NCBI GenBank assembly: GCA_030745885.1
Contig: JASLNR010000019.1
Span: 1 to 64,000 of the forward strand
DNA from: Candidatus Thalassarchaeaceae archaeon
Lineage (GTDB): Archaea > Thermoplasmatota > Poseidoniia > Poseidoniales > Thalassarchaeaceae
DNA length: 64,000 nucleotides
Reading direction: 5' to 3'
Part shown: in pieces, positions 22,646 to 31,692 of the stretch
How positions within the stretch are numbered: the first letter of the stretch is position 1
How the letters are laid out: each line of letters starts with the position of its first letter
The notes under the pieces: model-generated
Seen by the model: the letters and a program-made list of their open reading frames with translations, nothing else
Told to the model about the DNA's origin: nothing
Databases searched by the model: none
Made by a program: the position numbers and the translations under genes

Positions 22646-25375
22646 TCAAGCGGTCGACGATGTGTCGCCCGGCCCCTTGCCCATCAGCAGGGCCACTATC
22701 TCGGCAAGGTCAGATACTAGTTCACGACCGAGTTCGGTCAGCGAGGACAGCCTCTGCGCGCCCGAGCCGGATACCCACATCCCATTGAGAATAATCAGGA
22801 TGGCACTGGTCTCGTGGAGCGCGATGCCGGCGGCGAGTTTCATCTCGAAGCCCAGTAGAACAGCGGAGACCAGCGCGGTGGTGACGAGGACCGAGATTGC
22901 GATGTTCGCATAAACGACGCGCCGAGTCCGCTTGGCCAGTGTGACCAAGCGGGGCAGGGTTCGCGGATCCCGTCCGGGAATCAGCACGTCGGCGGCGTCG
23001 AGGTTGACCTGCTCCCCGCTGCCAACGGCAACACCGATGTCCGCTGCCGCCAGAGCTCCCGCATCGTTGAAGCCGTCACCGGCCATCAGGGTGCGGTCGC
23101 TCAAGGACCTCTCTAAGACATACTCGGCCTTGCCTTCTGGGTCCACTCCACCCCTGCAGATCGCTGGGTCAATCCCTATGAGTTTCGCGAAGGCCTCGAC
23201 ACTGGCCTGCTCGTCGCCACTGAGGATCTCGACCTTCACGCCCTGTGACTTGAGTGCCTCCACGGCCTCCAGGACTCCCTCCCTAGCGTCATCGTGAGAG
23301 AAGCCGAAGGCCGCGATGGCTTTTCCATCGACTGCTAGGACGCTCGCTCCGCGCCCGGCCTCTCGGGACGAGGCGAGGGCGGCCTCGATATCGGTTGGCA
23401 TCTCGACGCCCCCTGACCGCAGCCAGTCGGCACGCCCCAGCATCACCGGCTTGCCCCTCAATCGGCCCGATACCCCAGCATCGCCGTCGGCGATGCCGGA
23501 CACGCTCATCGGCTTCAGCGTGCGCTGGTCGGCGGCCTGGAGGATTGTTCTGGCATAGGGGTGGTTCGAGCGGATTTCAAGCCCCGCGGCTATTCGCAGG
23601 GCGCGATCCTCGTTCTCTCCGCTGGCTGGAGTTATTCCCGAGAGGCTGGGCTGCCCGCTGGTCAGCGTACCCGTCTTATCCAGCATCGCCAGATTAATCT
23701 CGGCGGCCGCCTCCAATATGCCCCCTCCTCTGGCGATGAGGCCGAAGGACGATGCGGAGGTGAGGGCGGCTGCGTGGGGAACCGGGGAGGCGAGAAGCAG
23801 GGAGCAGGGGCAGGAGACGACCCATAGAAGCAGGGTTGTCAGGATCGCCTGTTCGGTCGAGTCCGTGAACAAGAAGGCGATAATCGGGGCGGCGAATACT
23901 ACGAGAGGGGTCCAGAACATCGTGAATCTCTCGATGACGCTCTGGGTCCTGGTTGGCTGGTCCTTGTACAGCCTGACCAGGTCGATCAGGCTAGAAAGGC
24001 GGGTGCCGTCCCCGCTCGCTTCCGACTTGATAACCAAGGGACCTCGTACCAAGACCAGGCCCGCCTCCACCGAGTCTCCCTCCTTCACCGATATGGGGAT
24101 GGGTTCCCCAGTGAGAGGGGCGCGGTCGATGGCGCCAACGCCCTCGACGATGGTTCCATCGACGGGAACCGTCTCCCCCGAGCGGACCTCGACGAGTTCG
24201 CCGACCTCCAGTGCCTCGACAGGGACGAGGTCACTGCTGTGGCAATTCGCCAGCGTCAGTGAGGAACCCGTCTGAATCACCTTCAGGACGCGCTCGCCCC
24301 CTTCTGCGGGTGATTCTGGAGTGTGGATGCGGGCGGTTCGTGGAAGTCGGTCCAGACCCCCTTGCATTGAATCCCTAGCCCGGACAAGCGCCCTGTTCTC
24401 CAAGTGAGAGGCGAATGCAACGAGAGTGACCACCATCAGGGCCTCGACCCATTCGCCCAATGCCACGGCCCCTATCACAGCGAGCGTGGTCAGGACTTGG
24501 AACCCGACTATGCGGTTCTGCAGGCTGGCTAGGGCCTCTTTGTACATCGTCTGACCGGTGAGGAATATTCCGACAAGTGCCACTATCGCCGCGACTGCCC
24601 CGGGGATGCTGTGGGCCGCCTCCATTGCTGCCACGATGATGATGAGTGGGATTGTCAGCGCAGCCGAGAGAAGCTGTTTCTGGTCTTTGCGGAACCTATC
24701 TCTGCGAGATGGGGCCGTCTTGAATCCGGGGCCGAGGATCCCTGCAAGCTTCTGCTCAGAAGCCTCCCTGAGATCAGCGTCCCGTAGCCACAGGCTCTGG
24801 ACCTCCACGATTCCTCGATTGAGCCGCACGTTCAGGACGCTGGGGACATCCAATATCTGCTCCTTGAGGATTTTTTTGCTGATACCCTGCTCAGCGGCCA
24901 GTCGCTCTGGGTCGGTCCCGACGACATGGAGCCAGCCCACATTTGGAGTGTGCCCCAGGCTCCCCAAGACTGTCGAGGCCCTGGACACTCTGCCTCTGGC
25001 GATATCCTGGGAGATTTCCACGGTTCCGTCTGCCACTGAGATCCTGCACGACTCGACTCCAGGAAGCCGGTTCACAGCCCGGGTGGCCTTCATCGCGCAG
25101 TCCGGGCAGTCCATCCCCTGAATCGTCCAGTCGAACCGGTGCACGCCGTCCAGCGACAGCCCGATGTCCGAGATCTCCGAAGTTTCCTCGGGCAGCGGCT
25201 CATCTGCGGGTTGGTCGCTCGTGGTCCCCGATTTCGAACGAGGCCTCCGAGGCAGCCTGAGGGATGAGAGCTTAGGCAATGAGGAGATATTGAGAGGGTG
25301 CTGCTCCTCATCGGGGGTGGAATCTAGCTCATCGTCGCCGACGATTAGATACTCCTCAGAATCCTCCGACATCAA
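22646..25375 (-). CDS. Heavy-metal P1B-type ATPase (Zn/Cd/Pb-like)
   Basis: 909 residues. An acidic N-terminal extension of ~80 residues precedes a heavy-metal domain with GMDCPDC near residues 87-93. A second HMA-like region near 165-200 has lost its CxxC. Eight membrane segments follow, with the ion-path motif SCPC near 519, phosphorylation site DKTGTLT near 564, and hinge GDGFNDAGALAAADIGVAVG. The last membrane helix has LHETSAILIILN, closer to Zn/Cd exporters (HEGxT) than to Cu exporters. The protein should export divalent metal at the cost of ATP. It is divergent from the HAD phosphatase gene by about 80 bases. Confidence 0.93.
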   Translation of the reverse strand: MMSEDSEEYLIVGDDELDSTPDEEQHPLNISSLPKLSSLRLPRRPRSKSGTTSDQPADEPLPEETSEISDIGLSLDGVHRFDWTIQGMDCPDCAMKATRAVNRLPGVESCRISVADGTVEISQDIARGRVSRASTVLGSLGHTPNVGWLHVVGTDPERLAAEQGISKKILKEQILDVPSVLNVRLNRGIVEVQSLWLRDADLREASEQKLAGILGPGFKTAPSRRDRFRKDQKQLLSAALTIPLIIIVAAMEAAHSIPGAVAAIVALVGIFLTGQTMYKEALASLQNRIVGFQVLTTLAVIGAVALGEWVEALMVVTLVAFASHLENRALVRARDSMQGGLDRLPRTARIHTPESPAEGGERVLKVIQTGSSLTLANCHSSDLVPVEALEVGELVEVRSGETVPVDGTIVEGVGAIDRAPLTGEPIPISVKEGDSVEAGLVLVRGPLVIKSEASGDGTRLSSLIDLVRLYKDQPTRTQSVIERFTMFWTPLVVFAAPIIAFLFTDSTEQAILTTLLLWVVSCPCSLLLASPVPHAAALTSASSFGLIARGGGILEAAAEINLAMLDKTGTLTSGQPSLSGITPASGENEDRALRIAAGLEIRSNHPYARTILQAADQRTLKPMSVSGIADGDAGVSGRLRGKPVMLGRADWLRSGGVEMPTDIEAALASSREAGRGASVLAVDGKAIAAFGFSHDDAREGVLEAVEALKSQGVKVEILSGDEQASVEAFAKLIGIDPAICRGGVDPEGKAEYVLERSLSDRTLMAGDGFNDAGALAAADIGVAVGSGEQVNLDAADVLIPGRDPRTLPRLVTLAKRTRRVVYANIAISVLVTTALVSAVLLGFEMKLAAGIALHETSAILIILNGMWVSGSGAQRLSSLTELGRELVSDLAEIVALLMGKGPGDTSSTA

Positions 25376-25454
25376 GCCCCCATCGTCAGGTCCCGCTTGA
25401 ACATGATGATAGAGAGGCCGGTGGAATCATCAGCCCAAGACCCTCCGTTTGCCC

Positions 25455-26174
25455 ATGGTCGAGCTGCCTGAGAAGGTCGATTGGGACATGATAGTATTCG
25501 ACGTCGATGGTACGCTGCTCGACATCGAGGGCTACCACCCCGAACTGGTTTCCCTAATTCGAAAGGTCGACTCCGAGGTGATGACCGTTTCCCTCGCATC
25601 GGGACGGACGCTTCCCAACGTCACGCCCATCAAGCAGTCCTTGGGCATCTCTGGCTTCATCGTGGCTGAGAACGGCGGGATGGTGTGGGACGGCGACGAG
25701 GGCCATGAAATAGTGGCGCTAGCAGACGGCTCTCGCTGCCGGGAAGCGGCAGAGTGGCTTGCAACGCAGATCGAGGGGTTGGATTCGCAAGGTATCGAGT
25801 CGAACCGCTGGCGCGAGACAGAGTGGTGCCTGAAGGAGACCGATTCCCACGAGCAGATTCGGAATCTCATGGCCGACAGCGAGTGGGGAGACCTAGAGGT
25901 GATTACCACCGGATTCGCCGTCCACATCGCAAAGTCCGGGTTGGACAAGGCTGGCGGGTTGCGGCTGGCGCTGGAGCAACGTGGGGTTGACCCAGAGCGC
26001 GTCATTGCCTGCGGTGATGCCCCAAACGACATTGCGATGTTCAATCTGGTTGGGTTCTCTGTCGCCGTCAATGACGGTTACCCGAGCGTCGTCGAGGCAG
26101 CAGATCGAGTTACAGATTCCAATGGCAAGGAAGGCGCGATAGAGCTATTGAAGGCCCTGCTAGAGCGAACCTGA
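25455..26174 (+). CDS. pgp: HAD phosphatase, phosphoglycolate phosphatase-like
   Basis: 239 residues. HAD motif I is DVDGTLLD (16-23), motif II SLASGR, and the motif III/IV region is KAGGLRLAL with CGDAPNDIAMF near the C-terminus. The cap arrangement and length fit the archaeal Cof-like IIB subgroup that includes the Thermoplasma phosphoglycolate phosphatase. It would remove 2-phosphoglycolate or act on other small phosphates. ATG 25455 was preferred to TTG 25449. The downstream tRNA-Leu is on the opposite strand, 13 bases beyond the stop. Confidence 0.85.
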   Translation: MVELPEKVDWDMIVFDVDGTLLDIEGYHPELVSLIRKVDSEVMTVSLASGRTLPNVTPIKQSLGISGFIVAENGGMVWDGDEGHEIVALADGSRCREAAEWLATQIEGLDSQGIESNRWRETEWCLKETDSHEQIRNLMADSEWGDLEVITTGFAVHIAKSGLDKAGGLRLALEQRGVDPERVIACGDAPNDIAMFNLVGFSVAVNDGYPSVVEAADRVTDSNGKEGAIELLKALLERT

Positions 26175-26187
26175 GCCGCATATTTGG

Positions 26188-26269
26188 TGCAGGTGGCAGG
26201 ATTCGAACCTGCGAAGCACTATGCATCGGATCTTGAGCCCGACCCCTTTGACCACTCGGGTACACCTGC
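26188..26269 (-). tRNA. tRNA-Leu (anticodon CAA)
   Basis: Minus-strand class II tRNA of 82 bases. Acceptor GCAGGTG pairs with CACCTGC. The anticodon stem TCGGG/TCCGA has a terminal G-T and loop CTCAAGA (anticodon CAA). There is an extended variable arm, and the T-arm contains GGTTCGAATCC. CCA is encoded (complement of 26185-26187). No intron is seen. Confidence 0.93.
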
Positions 26270-26377
26270 AGCACAGCGAGAGGAGCCGCGCTCTTGATAC
26301 TCGCGCACGCCCATCCCAAGCATCCATGAGGAATTGTTGATGTATCGCCTACGCGGTATGCGCGACAGGTCGCTTCC

Positions 26378-27253
26378 ATGGATGGTGCTTCGAATACTCC
26401 TAGGCTTTCCAAGAGCCAGTTGATTACAGTCGAGAAATCCCTGTTCGAACTGACTAGGAAGCAGAAGGGCCAGACGATTCCAGTCGAACTGCCGTTGTCC
26501 AACTTCTGGACCTGCGCCGGTCAGCTCCTCCAGCACCTAGAGGTCGAGTTGGCAGAGACCGTTCGCGAAGAGGGGATGACTGCCAAGGCGCAACTGCAGT
26601 CGCGCAGACTGGGGGTCGTCAGGACCTGCGTGAGCGACCTGACCAGACTGCGTCTGAACGCCTTCACCCAGCATGCCATCCTCTCCAATCTCATGAGGTC
26701 CCCCGAGGGAGATGCGATGCCTTCTTTGGCTTCCACCAGGCTGGAATGGGATAGGCACGACCCCTCAGAGCGAGCATTTCACGCTGGAATCGGCCACTTG
26801 GTAGAGAAGTACAAGCACGAGGTCTCGTGGAGCGCCCTCCTCGGTTCTACCGAGCAGGTCCGGCTGGACCGCCCCCCGCCAGTAGGGCACAAGCCGCTCT
26901 CCGAGTTCTCCAAGGAAGCATCGGCAGAGGATTCCGAACTGCCAAGGCGAGAGCCGATTCGGAAGGACGAGCCTTGGGACGAGCCAGAGTATGACGAGGA
27001 GGATAGAATCAGAGAGTTGGATTCCTTTCCCGAGCACGCGTCCTCCGAGGCCGAGTCGAAGAGCGTCTCAGACATTCCGGAGACAGCCGGCAAGAGCCTC
27101 CTCAGAATTAGGATTCTGAAGGATGTCTCAGACCCAATAATTACCGCTGATGGCACCGAGATGGTCCTGACAGAGGGCGACATCGAATCGTGCCCCTCGC
27201 TCACTGCAGAGACCCTCATCGCAGCAGGTCTCGCTGAGCCGGCACCCATCTGA
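26378..27253 (+). CDS. GINS replication complex subunit (archaeal GINS51-like)
   Basis: 291 residues. A helical A-domain occupies the first ~150 residues, a long acidic linker spans about 185-235, and a C-terminal beta B-domain contains IRILKDVSDPIITADGTEMV then LTEGDIESCPSLTAETLIAAG, the classic GINS B-domain pattern. A-then-B order is that of GINS51/Sld5-Psf1 type proteins. GINS joins MCM and GAN/Cdc45-like proteins in the replicative helicase and helps couple polymerase. The acidic linker is longer than in most archaeal homologues. Confidence 0.85.
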   Translation: MDGASNTPRLSKSQLITVEKSLFELTRKQKGQTIPVELPLSNFWTCAGQLLQHLEVELAETVREEGMTAKAQLQSRRLGVVRTCVSDLTRLRLNAFTQHAILSNLMRSPEGDAMPSLASTRLEWDRHDPSERAFHAGIGHLVEKYKHEVSWSALLGSTEQVRLDRPPPVGHKPLSEFSKEASAEDSELPRREPIRKDEPWDEPEYDEEDRIRELDSFPEHASSEAESKSVSDIPETAGKSLLRIRILKDVSDPIITADGTEMVLTEGDIESCPSLTAETLIAAGLAEPAPI

Positions 27254-27305
27254 GAGGACAAGTTCTAACGCGCGCCGCTTCCACAACGGTCTACGAGGTG
27301 ATTGA

Positions 27306-28658
27306 TTGGGCAAGGTAGTAACCAAGACGCAAGTCGCACGTTATAGGAAGGCGTTCAACGCCGACCCCGCAGCGCGGGTCGCTCAGAACGCGGTCAGCAA
27401 CAGCGAGTTGCCCAGTCTTGCACTCAGCCGCGATCTGATTCAGAACATGGACTTCTCCTTCAGCACGAAACTGGATGATTGGGGAGTGACCGCACAGATG
27501 AGGAGCGGGCGGTGCTGGCTCTTCGCGACATTGAACCTATTCAGGGTGGGCGCCATGAAGAAGATGAATCTCAAGAGCTTCGAGTTCAGTCAGGCACACA
27601 TCCACTTCTGGGACAAGTTCGAGCGTGCCAACCACTTTCTAGAGGTCATTATAGAGACCTCGGACCGCCCGGTCGACGACCGTACCATCCACTTCCTGCT
27701 CAGCGACCCGATTGGAGATGGCGGGCAGTGGAACATGGCGATGAATCTCATCAGGAAGCACGGTCTGGTACCAAAATCGGCCTATCCAGAGTCCAGCAGC
27801 AGCAGCAACACGCGTTGGATGAACGCGGTTCTGAAGGACTTTCTGAGATCCTCGGCCAGCGAGCTGAGATCGATTCTCGATGGTGGTGGCTCGGGCAAGG
27901 ATGCGCGAGCGCACAAAGAAAGTCGCATGGCTGACATATGGAGGATACTGTGCATCCACTTGGGCACGCCACCCAGCACCTTCGACTGGCAGTGGCGTGA
28001 CAAGGACGACGAGTTCCACCGCAAGGGAACAATGACCCCTCAGGAGTTCGCCGCCGAATTCGTCGAAATAGACTGGGAGGACTACGTATGCATAGTCAAC
28101 GACCCGCGGAACGAGTACTATCGCACCTACACCGTCGACTACCTGCAGAATGTCGCAGGCGGGCCACCGGTCATCTATCTGAACGTGCCTTCGGAAGAAA
28201 TGAAGGCGATCACTCAGAAGTTGCTGGAGGGCGGCACTCCGGTGTGGATGGGGTGCGACGTTGGCAAGCATATGGAGCGGAAGCGCGGTCTATGGGATGC
28301 CGAGCTCTTTGAGCTCGAGGGCCTTTATGGGGTCGGCTTCGGTATGGACAAGGCCAATCGGCTCCGCTTCGGGCAGACCATGATGACCCACGCGATGCTG
28401 TTCACAGGGGTGGATGTGGTCGACGGTGAGCCTCGTCGATGGCGAGTCGAGAATTCGTGGGGCGCCGAAGAGAGTGGGGTCAAGGGCTACTTTACGATGA
28501 ATGACAACTGGTACGACGAATACATGTTCGAGATCGCTGCCCCCCGTGACTGCCTCACAAATGAGATGGTAGCGGGATTGGAGGAAAGTCCCATCGTCCT
28601 CCCGGCTTGGGACCCGATGGGGTCGCTCGCGAGAGAGGAGGCGGCGGGCGAGTACTAG
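27306..28658 (+). CDS. C1-family aminopeptidase (bleomycin hydrolase/PepC)
   Basis: 450 residues. The catalytic Cys is in SGRCWLFATLN (near residue 71), His in MMTHAMLFTGVDV (near 362), and Asn in VENSWG (near 382), in the order found in bleomycin hydrolase/PepC. The N-terminus (YRKAFNADPAARVAQNAV) also matches this family from its first residues, which supports the TTG start at 27306. These cytosolic thiol peptidases form barrel-shaped hexamers that trim peptides from the N-terminus. It is common in bacteria and eukaryotes and unusual in archaea, so transfer is likely. Confidence 0.93.
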   Translation: MGKVVTKTQVARYRKAFNADPAARVAQNAVSNSELPSLALSRDLIQNMDFSFSTKLDDWGVTAQMRSGRCWLFATLNLFRVGAMKKMNLKSFEFSQAHIHFWDKFERANHFLEVIIETSDRPVDDRTIHFLLSDPIGDGGQWNMAMNLIRKHGLVPKSAYPESSSSSNTRWMNAVLKDFLRSSASELRSILDGGGSGKDARAHKESRMADIWRILCIHLGTPPSTFDWQWRDKDDEFHRKGTMTPQEFAAEFVEIDWEDYVCIVNDPRNEYYRTYTVDYLQNVAGGPPVIYLNVPSEEMKAITQKLLEGGTPVWMGCDVGKHMERKRGLWDAELFELEGLYGVGFGMDKANRLRFGQTMMTHAMLFTGVDVVDGEPRRWRVENSWGAEESGVKGYFTMNDNWYDEYMFEIAAPRDCLTNEMVAGLEESPIVLPAWDPMGSLAREEAAGEY

Positions 28659-28661
28659 GCC

Positions 28662-28991
28662 TCAGCCGAGATTGCGTAGGGACAACTCGATTGTCACCGA
28701 ATCTGGAATAGGTATTCTCAGGACTTTCCTAAGGGACTTTTCGTCCTTCGCTGTGTTCGTGACCAGTTCGAGAAGGCGCTTGTGCACGCGCATCTCCCAG
28801 TGGTCCCATGTCTCGGATCCCTCTCCGTCGGGGCTCTTTCTGCACGGCACGACGATTCTGCGAGTCGGGAGGGGTATCGGGCCTCTGAGTTTCACGCCGG
28901 TCTCATCCGAGATTTGCTTGATCTGCTTGCAGACGAGATCCACGTCCGGGTGATTGTCTCCGGTCAGTTTGATTGTTGTGACAACCGGCAT
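28662..28991 (-). CDS. rps10: Ribosomal protein S10
   Basis: 109 residues matching uS10. It has the N-terminal TTIKLTGDNHPDVD, the PIPLPTRRIVVPCRKSP loop and the C-terminal DSVTIELSLRN. It is a small-subunit head protein. It lies 19 bases after the EF-1alpha stop in the common archaeal EF-1A/S10 pair. ATG 28991 is preferred to the ATG three codons upstream. Confidence 0.96.
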   Translation of the reverse strand: MPVVTTIKLTGDNHPDVDLVCKQIKQISDETGVKLRGPIPLPTRRIVVPCRKSPDGEGSETWDHWEMRVHKRLLELVTNTAKDEKSLRKVLRIPIPDSVTIELSLRNLG

Positions 28992-29010
28992 TGATGTCAC
29001 CGGCGCCGAT

Positions 29011-30297
29011 TCAAGCCTTCTTCTCGATCTTCATGCAGACGCCTGCGGCCACCGTCTTGCCCATGTCGCGAATCGCGAAGCGGGAAAGCTCTGGGAAGGC
29101 ATCCATCTGCTCGATAGCCATGGGCTTGGTCGGAGCGAAGCGGACCAAGGCTGCATCACCTGTCTTGAGGAACGGCGGGTTGGCCTCCTTGGTCTTGGAG
29201 TTCTCTAGAAGTTCAACGAACCGGACAGCGACCTGTGATGTGTGGGCGTGGAAGACTGGGGTGTAGCCAGCGCCAATCGCCTTCGGGATATCCATGAGTT
29301 GGATCTGCCCGACGAAGGTCTCGTCGTGGCGAACGAAAGCAGGCTCGTTATCCGTGTACCCGGCGACGTCTCCTCGGCGGATGTCGTGAGCGGCTAGGCC
29401 GCGTACGTTGAAGCCGACGTTGTCGCCAGGCTCAGCCTTCTCGTGAATTGTGTGGTGCATCTCGATGCTTTTCACCTCAGCAGACTTCTGGCTGGGGTTG
29501 AACACGACGGTCTTGCCGGAGTGTAGAACGCCGGTCTCGACCTTTCCGACTGGAACGGTACCGATTCCGCTAATCTTGTAGACGTCCTGAATCGGCAGGC
29601 GCAGGGGCCTGTCGGTGGGCTTGGGTGGCATCTGGATTGCATCAATGGCCTCGAAGAGAGTAGGGCCGCTGTACCACGGGGTGTTGCTGCTCTTGTTGTA
29701 GACGTTGTCGCCATCAAAGGCGCTGCAGGGGATGAAAGGGGCATCTGCCGGGTTGAAGCCGGCCATCGTCAGAAGTTCCGTAACCTCACCGACGACGCTG
29801 TTGTACTTGTCCTGCGACCAGTCCACACCGCTGATATCCATCTTGTTGACGTTGACAATCAATTGCTTGACGCCGAGCACTCGGGCTAGGAAGGCATGTT
29901 CTTTGGTCTGGGCGTTGACACCGTCGTTGGCGGCAACGCACAGGACCGCGGCATCGGCTTGGCTGGTGCCGGTAATCATGTTCTTGACGAAGTCCCGGTG
30001 GCCCGGTGCGTCGATGACGGTGAAGTAGTAGTTGGGCGTGAAGAACTCCTTGTGGGCGACGTCGATCGTGATTCCGCGCTCGCGCTCCTCCTTCAAGCCG
30101 TCCATGACATAGGCGAAGCCGAAGCCGGCCTTGCCCCGCTCGGATGCTTCCTTCTCGAACTTCTCGATGACGTGCGCTTCGATATGGCCGCTGTCAAGGA
30201 GCAGTCTTCCGACTGTGGTTGACTTGCCGTGATCGACGTGACCGACGAAAACGATGTTCAGATGCGGCTTCTTCTTGTCTTCCCATTGTGAACTCAT
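29011..30297 (-). CDS. tuf: Translation elongation factor EF-1alpha
   Basis: 428 residues. G1 is GHVDHGKST, the switch region [12 protein letters not shown]3 [20 protein letters not shown] and G4 NKMD. The barrel domains end with [15 protein letters not shown]. The factor brings aminoacyl-tRNA to the ribosome. ATG 30297 gives the usual start with [14 protein letters not shown] following; GTG 30306 is also in frame. A TATA-like CATATACG on the minus strand at about 30336-30343 is a plausible promoter. Confidence 0.98.
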   Translation of the reverse strand: MSSQWEDKKKPHLNIVFVGHVDHGKSTTVGRLLLDSGHIEAHVIEKFEKEASERGKAGFGFAYVMDGLKEERERGITIDVAHKEFFTPNYYFTVIDAPGHRDFVKNMITGTSQADAAVLCVAANDGVNAQTKEHAFLARVLGVKQLIVNVNKMDISGVDWSQDKYNSVVGEVTELLTMAGFNPADAPFIPCSAFDGDNVYNKSSNTPWYSGPTLFEAIDAIQMPPKPTDRPLRLPIQDVYKISGIGTVPVGKVETGVLHSGKTVVFNPSQKSAEVKSIEMHHTIHEKAEPGDNVGFNVRGLAAHDIRRGDVAGYTDNEPAFVRHDETFVGQIQLMDIPKAIGAGYTPVFHAHTSQVAVRFVELLENSKTKEANPPFLKTGDAALVRFAPTKPMAIEQMDAFPELSRFAIRDMGKTVAAGVCMKIEKKA

Positions 30298-30423
30298 TAC
30301 GTACACCTTCTAAGGTGGCCCGCCGACCGAAGAGGCGTATATGAACCGTTCCCCACTGTTTCCGAAGGTCTGCACAAGCGAGCAGCGCGTCGAAGAGGTC
30401 GCGTTGTTCCAGTGGCTGAAACC

Positions 30424-31614
30424 TTACCTGTACTGCAACTCTATGATGAATTTGTTGACTTCGGTATTGTGCGTCTCGGCATTCTCCAAGTCAACTGTCC
30501 ATTGGCCTGGTAGGAAACCCCTAACGGTTGAGCCTCCGATAACCATCCAGAGGCAGTAGTCGTCGCTGTCGCAATCACCCGCATCCCTGTTGTCGTTCTC
30601 GATTCCAGTGGTGTTGGCAACCTCCTCATCAGTGCTGTTGTACATGTACAAGTCTAGCTTGTTGTTAGTGGTCGTCGCCGGAAGCCCGCCTCCAGGCTGG
30701 TCCTCGTCCTGCTGGGGGTAGCTCAGCTTGACTCGCATGTAGCGAATCCTATCCTTGCTATCCTCGTCGTAGCTCAGCGGATATTCCCAGGTCATGATGA
30801 CAGGGTTAGGAACGGCCCTGTCGATGACGAAGTCATTCCAGACTCCTCGGTAGTTCACGTAGACCATCGAGTCGGCGTGGTCCTCGAACCCGTTGTTGTC
30901 CACCACCGTCAGCCGGACCTCCCAGGCGCCTGCGGGCCTGTCATCCCAGGCGTAGGTCTCACCGGTGGCATCGACGTCATTATCGGTGATCCCATCCCCG
31001 TCCGAGTCAGTGTATGTGTCGAGGTCCCACTTCCACTCGACGAGGTACTCTTCGGCATAGCAGTCGGAGTTGTCGGGATTGCAGCCCGCCCAGGAGCTCG
31101 AGGCATCGAGGGTCACGGTCGTTGACACGGTGACTTCGCGGTCATCTATTTCCTTGTCGTCCTCGCATACCCAGACAATAACGAAATCACCATTGGGCGG
31201 GTCCTCACCCTCGCAGTCGTCGTCCTTGTCGGATGTAATCTCAGCGTGGGGCTCCCTTGCCGAGGCATCGACCACACTGATCGTGGTGCTGGTAGTCGCC
31301 TCGTGGGCGCCGTCCCCCACCGCCAGATTAATCTTGTAATCGCCAGGTTGGGCGTAGGTGTGGCTGGTAGTCAGCCCGGTCCCGGTATTGCCATCACCGA
31401 AGGTCCACTCAAAGGTCATGGAGTCGCCATCGGGGTCAGATGAGCCAGCGGCACTGAATGTCACGAGGTCCCCCGCCTTCACCGTCCCGCTCGGATTCAC
31501 GGACATCGTCGCTGTCGGGGGGCTGTTGGGATTGAGGAAGTCCACGCAGCCCGTTAGCATCGGGGCTAGGAACGTTATTGCAATCATGCAGGCGAGCCCG
31601 CGCGACCTCGTCAT
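30424..31614 (-). CDS. PKD-domain lipoprotein
   Basis: 396 residues. The N-terminal signal ends in the lipobox APMLTGC (Cys near 23). A PKD domain follows with the core SDPDGDSMTFEWTFGDG and HTYAQPGDYKINLAV (about residues 58-105). A second PKD-like domain has KWDLDTYTDSDGDGI, and there is a C-terminal beta-rich part. PKD domains are extracellular adhesion or spacer modules. Two Asp-rich stretches resemble calcium-binding loops. The ATG at 31614 begins exactly at a typical positively charged signal (MTRSRG). Confidence 0.85.
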   Translation of the reverse strand: MTRSRGLACMIAITFLAPMLTGCVDFLNPNSPPTATMSVNPSGTVKAGDLVTFSAAGSSDPDGDSMTFEWTFGDGNTGTGLTTSHTYAQPGDYKINLAVGDGAHEATTSTTISVVDASAREPHAEITSDKDDDCEGEDPPNGDFVIVWVCEDDKEIDDREVTVSTTVTLDASSSWAGCNPDNSDCYAEEYLVEWKWDLDTYTDSDGDGITDNDVDATGETYAWDDRPAGAWEVRLTVVDNNGFEDHADSMVYVNYRGVWNDFVIDRAVPNPVIMTWEYPLSYDEDSKDRIRYMRVKLSYPQQDEDQPGGGLPATTTNNKLDLYMYNSTDEEVANTTGIENDNRDAGDCDSDDYCLWMVIGGSTVRGFLPGQWTVDLENAETHNTEVNKFIIELQYR

Positions 31615-31692
31615 CGGCTCATGGCAAAGGAAGGGGAAAATCAAGTCTGCGCCTCTGGGATTATCATTTATTGTCCTATGCTGTGATCATAG

